A stretch of 64,000 bases of DNA, from contig JAIUPA010000018.1 of assembly GCA_020161665.1 (NCBI GenBank), forward strand, positions 1-64,000, read 5' to 3'. The notes under the pieces were generated by a model. That model did no database searches. It worked only from the letters and a program-made list of their open reading frames with translations, and had not been told where the DNA came from. Positions 8,679 through 16,285 of the stretch are shown piece by piece. Positions within the stretch are counted from its first letter, which is position 1, and every line of letters begins with the position of its first letter. Made by a program: the position numbers and the translations under genes. This DNA is from Pseudomonadota bacterium. GTDB taxonomy: Bacteria > Pseudomonadota > Alphaproteobacteria > Rhizobiales > Rhizobiaceae.

Positions 8679-8927
8679 ATGCAGCAGTTCTGGACGGGTC
8701 TCTTCAAGATCGCACTGGCCTCGCTTTTGACGGGCGTCTTTCTTTCCTTTTTCGGGATTACCGCGGACACCATTCTCGCGCGCATCGGCATGACGCCGGA
8801 AAGCCTGTGGCAGAAGACCGTTGCCGCCATCCACTGGGCGATCCCCAACATTGCGCTGGGGGCTATCATCGTGCTGCCGGTCTGGCTGATTGCCTATATT
8901 TTCCTGCCGCCGCGCCATCTGGACTAG
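8679..8927 (+). CDS. Small two-helix membrane protein (DUF6460-like)
   Basis: The 82-residue protein has two hydrophobic helices: IALASLLTGVFLSFFGI near the start and ALGAIIVLPVWLIAYIF near the end. The layout and the closing 'GAIIVLPVWLI' resemble the DUF6460 family common in Rhizobiales. I take the internal ATG at 8679 rather than the one at 8640, since it gives the family-like start MQQFWTGLFKIAL. No function is known to me. Its stop codon TAG is part of the terminal repeat of the dispersed element that follows. Confidence 0.55.
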   Translation: MQQFWTGLFKIALASLLTGVFLSFFGITADTILARIGMTPESLWQKTVAAIHWAIPNIALGAIIVLPVWLIAYIFLPPRHLD

Positions 8928-9028
8928 AGCCTGTCAGGTTCATTCTGAACCAGACAGACTCTCGCTTTCTTTTATTTTCGTTTGTCTTTTCGGGAAAACC
9001 GATTTCCACTTTTCCCTGACAAACTCTA
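8925..9028. repeat. 104-bp dispersed intergenic element with terminal inverted repeats
   Basis: The left end TAGAGCCTGTCAGG (8925-8938) and right end CCTGACAAACTCTA (9015-9028) are inverted repeats matching at 12 of 14 positions. The interior carries a 'TTTTCGGGAAAACCG..TTTCCACTTTT' stretch that I recognise from abundant Rhizobiales intergenic repeats (RIME-like). It begins inside the stop codon of the preceding gene. Short non-coding elements of this kind behave like miniature mobile elements or mRNA-processing signals. Confidence 0.6.
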
Positions 9029-9086
9029 AAAAACCGGAGCTTTTGGCCCCGGACCAGTTTGCTTACAAACCTTTCCTACCCACTTC

Positions 9087-9162
9087 CGTCATCCTCGGGC
9101 CTGACCCGAGGATCCATGATTTCGATGTTTTATGGATGGTCGGGTCAAGCCCGACCATGACG
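9087..9162. repeat. Nested palindromic element (two hairpins forming one larger inverted repeat)
   Basis: Hairpin one is ATCCTCGGG/CCCGAGGAT (9091-9099 with 9105-9113) and hairpin two is ATGGTCGGG/CCCGACCAT (9136-9144 with 9150-9158), both perfect 9-bp stems with 5-base loops. In addition, the whole left arm (9087-9117) is an imperfect inverted copy of the right arm (9132-9162). The few differences include paired changes that keep each small hairpin intact. This is a known style of repeat in Rhizobiales intergenic DNA. Confidence 0.7.
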
Positions 9163-9195
9163 AAGAGAGAGGCTTACGACCTTTCTCACCCGTCT

Positions 9196-9225
9196 GAGCC
9201 GGAGCTTTTGGCCCCGGCTCTTTTG
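9196..9225 (+). terminator. Rho-independent terminator, rightward
   Basis: The stem GAGCCGGAGC/GCCCCGGCTC (9196-9205 with 9211-9220) has one A-C mismatch and a TTTTG loop, followed by TTTTG. It would stop rightward transcription before the oppositely oriented potI. The core of the hairpin (19 bases, 9199-9217) is an exact copy of 9034-9052, about 165 bases upstream. Confidence 0.65.
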
Positions 9226-9243
9226 ATTGTGTCTCCTTTGCGA

Positions 9244-10062
9244 TCAGCCGCCCGCCCGGAAGGCGGCGCGTTCATCCCGCTGGCGTTGCAGTTCGCGGCT
9301 TTTCGTGAGCAACGAGGTGACGATCACGCCGCAGGTGACGATGGCCACAAGGATCGAACTGATCGCATTGATTTCCGGCGTCACGCCCAGACGCACCTGC
9401 GAGTAGATCTTGATCGGCAGCGTGGTGGCCCCCGGACCTGTGGTGAAGCTTGCAATCACCAGATCGTCGAGCGACAGGGTGAAGGCCAGCATCCAGCCCG
9501 AAATCACCGCCGGCAGAATGAGCGGCAGGGTGATGACGAAGAAGGTCTTGAACGGCGTGCAGCCAAGATCAAGCGCGGCTTCTTCCAGACTGCGGTCAAA
9601 GGTGTAGAGGCGCGATTGCACGACAATCGCCACGTAGCACATGGTGAAGGTCGTATGGGCGATCACCACGGTCCAGAAACCACGGTCGACATTCAGCGAG
9701 ACGAACAGCAAGAGCATCGACAGGCCGGTGATGACTTCCGGCATGACGAGCGGTGCATAGATCATGCCCGAGAACAGGATGCGCCCGTGAAAGCGCCCGA
9801 ACCGGGTGAGCGCCAGTGCGGCGAGCGTGCCCAGGATGGTGCCGAGCGACGCCGACAGAACGCCGACTCGCAGCGTGATCCACGCGGCATCCATCAAGCC
9901 GTCATTCGACCACATGTCGCGGTACCAGCGCAGCGAGAAGCCGCCCCAGACCGTGACGAGTTTCGACTCGTTGAACGAGTAGATGATGAGAATGAGAATC
10001 GGAATGTAGAGAAAGGCGAAGCAGAGGGTCAGAACCGTTGCATCGAGACGGGTGAATTTCAT
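9244..10062 (-). CDS. potI: Putrescine ABC transporter, inner-membrane permease PotI
   Basis: This 272-residue protein has six predicted membrane helices and the binding-protein-dependent transport signature EEAALDLGCTPFKTFFVITLPL (EAA loop), which contacts the ATPase. It fits PotC/PotI in length and in its start, with YSFNESKLVTVWGGFSLRWY after the first helix. It is the last gene of potF-G-H-I, 16 bases after potH. It forms the channel with PotH for import of putrescine from the periplasm. The potF-type order argues for putrescine over spermidine, as do the neighbouring puuA and puuB. Confidence 0.9.
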   Translation of the reverse strand: MKFTRLDATVLTLCFAFLYIPILILIIYSFNESKLVTVWGGFSLRWYRDMWSNDGLMDAAWITLRVGVLSASLGTILGTLAALALTRFGRFHGRILFSGMIYAPLVMPEVITGLSMLLLFVSLNVDRGFWTVVIAHTTFTMCYVAIVVQSRLYTFDRSLEEAALDLGCTPFKTFFVITLPLILPAVISGWMLAFTLSLDDLVIASFTTGPGATTLPIKIYSQVRLGVTPEINAISSILVAIVTCGVIVTSLLTKSRELQRQRDERAAFRAGG

Positions 10063-10078
10063 GATCGATCCTCCCCTG

Positions 10079-10987
10079 TCACGATTTCTGCTGCTGGTTC
10101 TGGAAGATGGCGATGGGCACCACCAGAGCCAGAAGAAGCAGGACCGCCACGGCAGATGCCAGAGGCCAGTCGCGGTTGCCGAAGAACTCCGTCCACAGCG
10201 TCTTGCCGATCATCAGCGTGCCAGCCCCACCGAGAAGATCGGGGATGACGAATTCGCCGGTGATCGGGATGAAGCAGATCATCGCCCCGGCGATGACGCC
10301 CGGGATTGAAAGCGGAAAGGTGATCGTCCAGAAAGACTTCATGGGCGGGCAGCCGAGATCGGCTGCTGCTTCCAGAAGCGTTCCGTCCAGCTTTTCCAGC
10401 GTCGCGTAGAGCGGCAGGACCATGAACGGCAGGTAGGAATAGACAATACCGATATAGACGGCGATGTCGGTGCGGAAAATCTGCACCTGCTCATCCGGCC
10501 CGAAAATGCCGAGCGTCTGCAAAAGCAGCGTCAAAAGGCCTTCCGGCTTCAGGATACCGATCCATGCGTAAACGCGGATGAGGAACGAGGTCCAGAACGG
10601 CAGGATGACGAGCATGACCAGAAGCGGGCGGATGGTGGTGGGGGCCCGCGCCATGCCCAGCGCCATGGGATAACCGATCAACAGCAGCAGGAAGGTCGAA
10701 ATGATGGCGATCTTCAGCGATGAGAAATAGGCATCCACATAAAGCGGGTCTTCGGTGAGGAAGAGGTAGTTGTCAAAATCCAGCTGGGAAATGAAGTCCT
10801 TGATCGTCGCGAAACCATCGAACACCGGCGTATAGGGCGGCATCGAAATCGCCGTTTCCGACAGCGAAATCTTCACGATAATCAGGAACGGCGCGACGAA
10901 GAACATCAACAGCCAGATATAGGGGATCAGCACCACCAGATGGCGGAACGGATTTCCATGGGGGCTCAATTCGGTGTCTGCGGCCAT
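10079..10987 (-). CDS. potH: Putrescine ABC transporter, inner-membrane permease PotH
   Basis: The 302-residue permease begins with a short cytoplasmic segment and a first helix (VLIPYIWLLMFFVAPFLIIVKISLS). It shows the EAA loop LLEAAADLGCPPMKSFWTITFPL. Length and motifs fit PotB/PotH. It lies 14 bases downstream of potG and 16 bases upstream of potI, so the three form one transcription unit. It pairs with PotI to build the transmembrane pore. Confidence 0.9.
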   Translation of the reverse strand: MAADTELSPHGNPFRHLVVLIPYIWLLMFFVAPFLIIVKISLSETAISMPPYTPVFDGFATIKDFISQLDFDNYLFLTEDPLYVDAYFSSLKIAIISTFLLLLIGYPMALGMARAPTTIRPLLVMLVILPFWTSFLIRVYAWIGILKPEGLLTLLLQTLGIFGPDEQVQIFRTDIAVYIGIVYSYLPFMVLPLYATLEKLDGTLLEAAADLGCPPMKSFWTITFPLSIPGVIAGAMICFIPITGEFVIPDLLGGAGTLMIGKTLWTEFFGNRDWPLASAVAVLLLLALVVPIAIFQNQQQKS

Positions 10988-11001
10988 GTCCTGTTTCCCC
11001 G

Positions 11002-12144
11002 TCAGTTCGTGAGGACGAGGCCGGACTCGGCCTTCCAGGTCAGCCAGACCATATCGCCGAAGGTGATCGGACGATCGACCAGACGGGCGATATTGGCCTG
11101 CGCAGCGCGCATGACGCGGCCGTTCTCATCATGGACGATGAAGACCGAGAAATCGCCGAGATAGCCGATATCCCAGACTTCGCCATGGAAGGCGTTGACC
11201 GTGCCATCTGCGGGCGGATCAAGGGAAATCGAGACCTTTTCAGGGCGGATGGCGAAGGCAACCTCGTCGCCTGCTGCACAATGCGCCTCCTCGACCACCG
11301 CCACTTTCATGCCGCCGCAATCGAGTTGCGTCTTGCCGTCGGCAACGGCTGTCACCTTGCCTTCGACAATGTTGATGTCGCCGATGAAGTCGGCCACGTA
11401 GCGGCTGTTCGGGGCTTCATAGATTTCGGCGGGTGTTGCCACCTGCTTGATGATGCCCTTGTCCATGACCGCAATGCGGTCGGAAACGGTCATCGCTTCT
11501 TCCTGATCGTGCGTGACGATGAGGAAGGTCAGGCCGAGCTTCGTCTGGATATCCATCAGCTCGAACTGCGTTTCCTCGCGCAGCTTTTTGTCGAGTGCGC
11601 CGAGCGGTTCATCGAGCAGCAGAACCTTGGGCTTCTTGGCCAGCGAACGGGCGAGCGCCACACGCTGGCGCTGACCGCCGGAAAGCTGGCTGGGCTTGCG
11701 GCCGGCAAATTGCGAAAGCTGCACGAGCTTCAGCATTTCCGCGACGCGGGCCGTGATCTCGTCCTTGGGCAAACCATCCTGTTTCAGGCCGAAGGCAATG
11801 TTCTTTTCAACCGTCATATGCGGGAAAAGTGCGTAGGACTGGAACATCATGTTGGTCGGGCGGCGGTAGGGCGGCACGCCGGAAATGTCCTTGCCCTGCA
11901 GCAAAATGCGGCCCGAGGTGGGATCTTCAAAGCCCGCCAGCATACGCATCAGCGTGGTCTTGCCACAGCCGGATGGTCCCAGCAGCGAGAAGAATTCGCG
12001 CTCGTAGATATCCAGCGTCAGGTCATCGATGGCGGTGTAGTCACCGAACTTCTTGGTGATGTTTTCGAAACGAATGAACGGCTTTTCATTCGGGTCGGTC
12101 CAGGGAGTGAATTTACGTTTGACGGGTCCAAGTGATTTGGCCAT
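11002..12144 (-). CDS. potG: Putrescine ABC transporter, ATP-binding protein PotG
   Basis: The ATPase carries Walker A GPSGCGKTTLMRM, Q-loop MMFQSYALFPHMTV, signature LSGGQRQRVALARSLA, Walker B VLLLDEPLGALD and the H-loop LIVTHDQEEAMTVSD. A C-terminal TOBE domain ('AIRPEKVSISL') is typical of PotA/PotG. I prefer the ATG at 12144 (380 residues) because GGAG lies six bases upstream; the ATG 21 bases earlier has no such site. It is separated from potF by about 195 bases that include a strong hairpin, so potGHI are probably expressed below potF. Confidence 0.92.
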   Translation of the reverse strand: MAKSLGPVKRKFTPWTDPNEKPFIRFENITKKFGDYTAIDDLTLDIYEREFFSLLGPSGCGKTTLMRMLAGFEDPTSGRILLQGKDISGVPPYRRPTNMMFQSYALFPHMTVEKNIAFGLKQDGLPKDEITARVAEMLKLVQLSQFAGRKPSQLSGGQRQRVALARSLAKKPKVLLLDEPLGALDKKLREETQFELMDIQTKLGLTFLIVTHDQEEAMTVSDRIAVMDKGIIKQVATPAEIYEAPNSRYVADFIGDINIVEGKVTAVADGKTQLDCGGMKVAVVEEAHCAAGDEVAFAIRPEKVSISLDPPADGTVNAFHGEVWDIGYLGDFSVFIVHDENGRVMRAAQANIARLVDRPITFGDMVWLTWKAESGLVLTN

Positions 12145-12310
12145 TTCGCGCTCCGATTGCGGCATTCGGGCCTGTCGCCGTTCAGGGCGACAGGCGTTTC
12201 ATGGTTCGAATGCTTTCGGCGGAAGCCGCTTCATGCAATTTCACGACTGACAAGACCGGATGCGAACCTCTGCGCATGGTGTCCGGCATTGCCCCTGTGG
12301 CGAAAAAGAT

Positions 12311-12336
12311 AAAGCGGCGTTTCCGCCGCTTTTTTC
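12311..12336. terminator. Bidirectional stem-loop between potF and potG
   Basis: A perfect 9-bp stem AAAGCGGCG/CGCCGCTTT (12311-12319 with 12324-12332) has a TTTC loop. It is followed by TTTC rightward and by TTTATCTTTTT leftward, directly after the potF stop codon. Leftward it can act as a partial terminator that sets the ratio of potF to potGHI transcripts. Confidence 0.7.
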
Positions 12337-12339
12337 TTC

Positions 12340-13434
12340 TTAGCTACCCGTCTTCACCGCGGTCCAGACCCGGTTCAGAACGCGCTGTTCCTTGGGGCCG
12401 TAAGGCGAGATGGTGAAGAGTTTCGCCATCGTCGCTTCATCCGGATAAACCGCCGGGTTCTTGAACACGGACTCATCGAGAAGCGGCTGGGCGGCCAGGT
12501 TGCCGTTGGCGTACTGAACGTAGTTCGAAGCCTTGGCGATCACTTCCGGCTTCATCAGGAAGTTGATGAACTCGTGGGCTTCGGCCACATTCTTGGCATC
12601 GGCCGGGATGGCAAGGTTGTCGAACCACATATACGTGCCTTCCTTCGGAATCACGTAATTGATCTCGACGCCGTTACCGGCTTCCTCAGCGCGGCTCTTG
12701 GCCTGCAGAATATCACCCGACCAGCCGACGGAGATGCAGATATCGCCATTGGCGAGATCATCGATATAGGCCGAGGCGTTGAACGTCTTCACGTAGGGGC
12801 GGATCTTCTTGTAGACCTCGCCACCGGCTTCGAGATCGGCGGTCTCCTTGCTGTCCGGGTTCTTGCCCAAATAGTTCATGGAGATGGCGAAGGTTTCGTC
12901 CGAAGCATCGAGGACGTTGATGCCGCAGGACTTCAGCTTCTCGGCATTTTCCGGCTTGAAGAGCACATCCCAGCTATCGATCGGCACATCGCCCAGCGCC
13001 GCCTTGATCTTGGCGACGTTGTAGCCAAGACCCGTGGTGCCCCACATGTAGTTCACGGCATATTCGTTGCCGGGGTCATACTTGGCCAGACGCTCGGAAA
13101 CCACCGGCCACATGTTCTTGAGGTTCGTGAGCTTCGACTTGTCGAGCTTCTGGAACACGCCGGCCTTGATCTGGCGGGCCAGGAACGGACCAGTCGGTAC
13201 AACCACATCATAACCCGAGCCACCGGCCAGAAGCTTGGTTTCCAGCAGTTCGTTGCTGTCGAACACGTCGTAGACGACCTTGATGCCCGTCTCCTTGGTG
13301 AACTCTTCAAGCACGGACTCGTCGATGTAATCCGACCAGTTGTAAACATGGACCACACGGTCCGCGGCAAGGGCCGAACTGGCAAGAAATACGGCAGCTG
13401 CCGCAGCGACGAGGCCCGAGATTCTGGCTTTCAT
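12340..13434 (-). CDS. potF: Periplasmic putrescine-binding protein PotF
   Basis: The 364-residue protein starts with a clear Sec signal (MKARISGLVAAAAAVFLASSALA) and continues VVHVYNWSDYIDESVLEEF, the characteristic opening of PotD/PotF binding proteins. I chose ATG at 13434 because AGGAG is five bases upstream; the earlier in-frame start at 13449 lacks one. It captures putrescine in the periplasm and delivers it to PotGHI. It is the first gene of the transporter operon and lies downstream of the ScfR-like regulator on the same strand, with a 122-base gap. The stem-loop after its stop suggests higher expression than the membrane subunits. Confidence 0.92.
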   Translation of the reverse strand: MKARISGLVAAAAAVFLASSALAADRVVHVYNWSDYIDESVLEEFTKETGIKVVYDVFDSNELLETKLLAGGSGYDVVVPTGPFLARQIKAGVFQKLDKSKLTNLKNMWPVVSERLAKYDPGNEYAVNYMWGTTGLGYNVAKIKAALGDVPIDSWDVLFKPENAEKLKSCGINVLDASDETFAISMNYLGKNPDSKETADLEAGGEVYKKIRPYVKTFNASAYIDDLANGDICISVGWSGDILQAKSRAEEAGNGVEINYVIPKEGTYMWFDNLAIPADAKNVAEAHEFINFLMKPEVIAKASNYVQYANGNLAAQPLLDESVFKNPAVYPDEATMAKLFTISPYGPKEQRVLNRVWTAVKTGS

Positions 13435-13556
13435 GATGACTCCTGTCATATTTGGCGGCTTTGGGTGCCGTCGTTCCCCTTATTGGATTAAGAGACTAGA
13501 AAGGATATTCGCGGCCCGCAAGAGGGGAAATTCAGTGCTGATTAATTCAGTGAACG

Positions 13557-14966
13557 TTACTGGAAGTCGAAAGCCGAAAGCCCCGTGACCATTTCATCGA
13601 GACCGAGCGGACGCGTCAGCGGCGGCTCGGCGCGGGAAAGACAGCCCTTTCGCTCGCACAACCGGCAGGCGGTGCCCACAGGAATCGCAGCCGTTGCCGC
13701 CTGCCCGTAAACCACATCATCCTTGTGGGAAAGATCACAACCAACCAGCACGGCAGAGCGGCGCACCCGTTCGGAAAAGGGCATTTGCGGCCCTTCCAGC
13801 GTGCGCGACACGGTGAGGAACCCCGCCCCATCGGTCATTTCCACCCGGTCCACCAGAACCTGGCCCGGCTGGGCAAAGGCCGAATGGATATTGAGCTTGG
13901 GACAGGCCCCGCCAAAGCGGGCGCGCGGAAACCCTTGAGCACCTGCCAGACGCAGCACATTGCCCGCATGGTCCATTTCCAGCATGAAGAAAGGCACACC
14001 AGCCGCTCCGGGCCGCGCAAGCGTTGTCAGCCGGTTGACCGCCTGTTCGAATGAGACAGCAAAGCGGCTGCGCAACAAATCAAGATCGTAGCGCGTGCGG
14101 GTGGCAGCCGCCAGAAACGCGCCATAGGGCATCATGAGGGCATGGGCGGCGTAGCGGGCCAGTTCAAAGCGGGCAATGCGGCGGGCCTCATCACCCTCGA
14201 GCGGCAGGGCGGCCAGTTCGGCAGCGATTTCCGGCCCAAACGCCAGAAGGGCGGCCTCCATGGCGAGTTCCCGCGTCTGATCGAACGGCGACAGGCGATC
14301 CGACAGGAAGAGGCGCATCGAGTGGCGGTCATAGCGGCGGCGCAGATTGGGCATGGCCTCGACCGGCAGAAGGCGAACGGCAATGCCCTCCTCCGCCTTC
14401 AGCCAGGCCTTCAGGGTGCCTGGCAGATCATCGCCGGGCGTCAGGCGGGCATGGAAGGCTTCCGCCGCATCTTCAATGCGGGCGAAGAAATTGGGGCGGC
14501 GCTCCAGCGCGGCGCGCACTTCATCCATCGGCAGGCGCGCACCGGAAAGCGAGGTTTCGTGGCCCTCCTGCGCCAGAAGGGCGGCGAGATCGGAAAGCCG
14601 TGCCGTCTGCTCGCGGTAGGCGCGGTAAAGCTTGACCAGCGCGCTCGCCGCATTCGGGGCGGCATCGGCAAGCTCCATCAATTCATGTTCGCCCGGCACC
14701 TCCCCCACGAGCAGCGGATCGGCGAAAACTTCGCGAAGCTGACCGACGGCACCGGCGGCCTCGCCCTGCAACTCATCAAGGTCCAGCTTGTAAACGGCCG
14801 CGAGCTTCAGGAGGAGCTGCACCGTCAACGGGCGCTGATTGCGCTCGATCAGATTGAGATAAGAAGGCGAAATGCCCAGCGCCTCGGCCATGGCCGTCTG
14901 CGTCAGGTCCAGCGTGGCGCGAATACGCTTCAGCCTTGGGCCTGCAAAAATCTTCTTTTCCGCCAC
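13557..14966 (-). CDS. ScfR/RamB-type short-chain fatty acyl transcriptional regulator
   Basis: This 469-residue regulator has an N-terminal XRE helix-turn-helix (about 10-62: RLKRIRATLDLTQTAMAEAL, then SPSYLNLIERNQRPLT). An IrrE/ImmA-like middle follows (about 185-290), and a C-terminal DUF2083 domain ends in a Cys cluster CRLCERKGC. This is the architecture of ScfR, RamB and PrpC-type regulators of the glyoxylate and methylcitrate pathways. Repeated TTTTACAA elements fill the region upstream of its start and may be its operators. In relatives I expect an isocitrate lyase gene next to it; here a small ORF takes that place. It probably responds to acyl-CoA levels, which is inference. Confidence 0.82.
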   Translation of the reverse strand: MAEKKIFAGPRLKRIRATLDLTQTAMAEALGISPSYLNLIERNQRPLTVQLLLKLAAVYKLDLDELQGEAAGAVGQLREVFADPLLVGEVPGEHELMELADAAPNAASALVKLYRAYREQTARLSDLAALLAQEGHETSLSGARLPMDEVRAALERRPNFFARIEDAAEAFHARLTPGDDLPGTLKAWLKAEEGIAVRLLPVEAMPNLRRRYDRHSMRLFLSDRLSPFDQTRELAMEAALLAFGPEIAAELAALPLEGDEARRIARFELARYAAHALMMPYGAFLAAATRTRYDLDLLRSRFAVSFEQAVNRLTTLARPGAAGVPFFMLEMDHAGNVLRLAGAQGFPRARFGGACPKLNIHSAFAQPGQVLVDRVEMTDGAGFLTVSRTLEGPQMPFSERVRRSAVLVGCDLSHKDDVVYGQAATAAIPVGTACRLCERKGCLSRAEPPLTRPLGLDEMVTGLSAFDFQ

Positions 14967-14976
14967 TTTGACAGCC

Positions 14977-15222
14977 TTTTTACAAATTTTCCGCGCTTTG
15001 CGTCGCTCGACTGATTTACAGTTTTTACAATTTTACAAGGCACACTTGTCAAAAGCAAGACATCTCGACCCTTTTCAAATGCTTGTTTTCGTTTTTCTTC
15101 TAGCCATTCTCCCATGATTTTTGTAAAACAAGTCACATCAGAGCCGAACGAAACAACGCCCACGGGCACAGCGGATCGGCTCAAGCGAGCGCCAAGTGAA
15201 AATCATTACCGTTTTTTACAAA
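14977..15222. promoter_or_regulatory. Divergent control region with repeated TTTTACAA elements
   Basis: The region between the ScfR-like gene and the 84-residue gene contains TTTTACAA at 14978-14985, 15023-15030, 15031-15038 (directly abutting) and 15215-15222. The inverse TTGTAAAA is at 15121-15128. Clustering between divergent genes, one of which encodes a helix-turn-helix regulator, suggests operator sites for autoregulation and control of the small gene. No protein-binding evidence is available from sequence alone. Confidence 0.5.
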
Positions 15223-15302
15223 CGCGCTCAAAAGACAGACCCGCCTTGGGAGAGGCGATAGCGAAACCGATCAAGAACCCCGATTACAAGAGGAGAAATG
15301 CC

Positions 15303-15557
15303 ATGACCCCGAAGACCCGAGTCAAGGAACGCGCTGAAGAACAGGCTTCCGCCATGAACTCCGACCAGCAGGCCATGATCCGCATGGTTGCCAATGACCT
15401 GCATCGCCTGAACCAGTCCATCATGAAGGCTGTTGACGCGGGCGTTTCGGTTGAGCTGGTGCGCTCGGCTCGTCACCACGGCGGCAACGGCAACTGGGGC
15501 GATCTTCTGATCCCCGTCATTCTGGCCAACAACGCGCCGGAAGAAGAAACGGCCTGA
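15303..15557 (+). CDS. Conserved-looking small protein next to ScfR-like regulator
   Basis: The 84-residue protein has no membrane segment. It is largely helical in character (residues 1-55, e.g. MIRMVANDLHRLNQSIMKAV) with a Gly/Asn-rich stretch HHGGNGNWGDLLIPVILAN near its end. ATG at 15303 is supported by AGGAG seven bases upstream. From memory, Agrobacterium and Rhizobium relatives have a small gene beside isocitrate lyase aceA in this neighbourhood, and this may be its counterpart. I do not know a function. The promoter region contains the TTTTACAA repeats. Confidence 0.6.
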   Translation: MTPKTRVKERAEEQASAMNSDQQAMIRMVANDLHRLNQSIMKAVDAGVSVELVRSARHHGGNGNWGDLLIPVILANNAPEEETA

Positions 15558-15569
15558 TCCGGCCCACGG

Positions 15570-15793
15570 ATTTTGGCGGCTGGCCATGAGCCGCCAAAGC
15601 GCAGGAACGGATCACAGACCCTTTGGAAAAGTCCCGTTTTCCACTGAACCGTTCCTGAAAAAACATCGGCCCGGCCCCGTAACCGGGCCGATGACCGTTT
15701 CCTGGAGGAGGAAATGAAAGGCCGTCAGGCCGGAAGAGGCTTCGCGAACGTCATGCGTCTGTTCGCAACCTTCATTCCGTCCTGACGGCCTTT
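15570..15793. other. Run of four strong stem-loops (possible structured RNA locus)
   Basis: Four consecutive inverted repeats occupy about 225 bases. H1: perfect 10-bp stem, 15570-15579 with 15587-15596. H2: outer CAGGAACGG/CCGTTCCTG, 15602-15610 with 15649-15657, enclosing TGGAAAA/TTTTCCA. H3: perfect 11-bp stem, 15664-15674 with 15683-15693, preceded by six A. H4: perfect 13-bp stem, 15717-15729 with 15781-15793, enclosing GCGAAC/GTTCGC and ending in TTTT. H3 would terminate leftward reading (U-tract from the A run) and H4 rightward reading. The density is far above the rest of the window. Confidence 0.65.
15714..15785 (+). CDS. 23-codon ORF framed by hairpin H4
   Basis: ATG at 15714 has an excellent ribosome binding site, GGAGGAGG, with only two bases between it and the start codon's A (short but usable spacing). 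The peptide is basic in its first half and hydrophobic at its end (MRLFATFIPS). The codons just after the start and the stop codon itself are the two arms of a 13-bp stem, so folding would hide the start region. It could be a leader peptide, a small toxin-like peptide, or chance within a structured RNA. Confidence 0.35.
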   Translation: MKGRQAGRGFANVMRLFATFIPS

Positions 15794-15850
15794 TGCGTTG
15801 CTGCAGACACGCCAAGGCGCGGCAGCAAGAAACTTTTTGGGCGCCGATGC

Positions 15851-15994
15851 TCAGATCAGCTGCAGCGACGGCAGCATATACCAGGCGCAGGCTGCGGCGA
15901 TGGCAAGGCCCGACAGACGCCAGATAAGAAGGCTGTTCTGCTGGCGGATTTCAGCAACGGCAAGCGCGTGCGCGCGGTGGTGCGGTCTGGTCAT
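15851..15994 (-). CDS. 47-residue single-pass membrane protein
   Basis: The minus strand encodes a short protein with a His/Arg-rich head (MTRPHHRAHALAVAEIRQQN) and one hydrophobic segment (LIWRLSGLAIAAACAWYML). The only start available is ATG at 15994, with GGGA about ten bases upstream. Composition is what one expects of a real small membrane protein, and hairpin H3 downstream could be its leftward terminator. No homologue comes to mind. Confidence 0.4.
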   Translation of the reverse strand: MTRPHHRAHALAVAEIRQQNSLLIWRLSGLAIAAACAWYMLPSLQLI

Positions 15995-16070
15995 GGACAG
16001 GCATCCCGAATGGGGTGATCACTATCATGCCGCAGGGGCTCGTCAGCCATTCATCATGAGGCGGCTCCGG

Positions 16071-16094
16071 ATCTGGACCCTGATCCAGATTTTT
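16071..16094 (+). terminator. Possible rightward terminator
   Basis: The 7-bp stem ATCTGGA/TCCAGAT (16071-16077 with 16084-16090) is followed by TTTT. There is no obvious rightward gene immediately before it apart from the small ORFs near 15.3-15.8 kb. The surrounding 15995-16285 holds no supported gene. Confidence 0.4.
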
Positions 16095-16285
16095 CCCGGT
16101 GCCGGGCTGACGCGTCAGAAATCCCGATTTCCAGTGATGGAAGGTTCTTCGGGAGGACAGGAAGCAAGAAGGCACTGCCCGTTCTGTGTGCCCAGCTTCG
16201 GCCCCAAGCTTTAAGAACGCATGAAGCTGAAAATATCAAAAATCGCCTATTTTTAATAGTTTGAATGGGTGCTTAAAGAAAAGTC

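Noticed and set aside
8890..10248. Open frame of 452 codons opposite potI and potH
   Set aside because: It crosses intergenic repeats and reads antisense to two conserved permease genes; composition is that of a shadow frame.
15798..16214. Open frame of 138 codons on the plus strand
   Set aside because: It has no motif, conflicts with the better-looking 47-residue minus-strand ORF, and contains a terminator-like hairpin.
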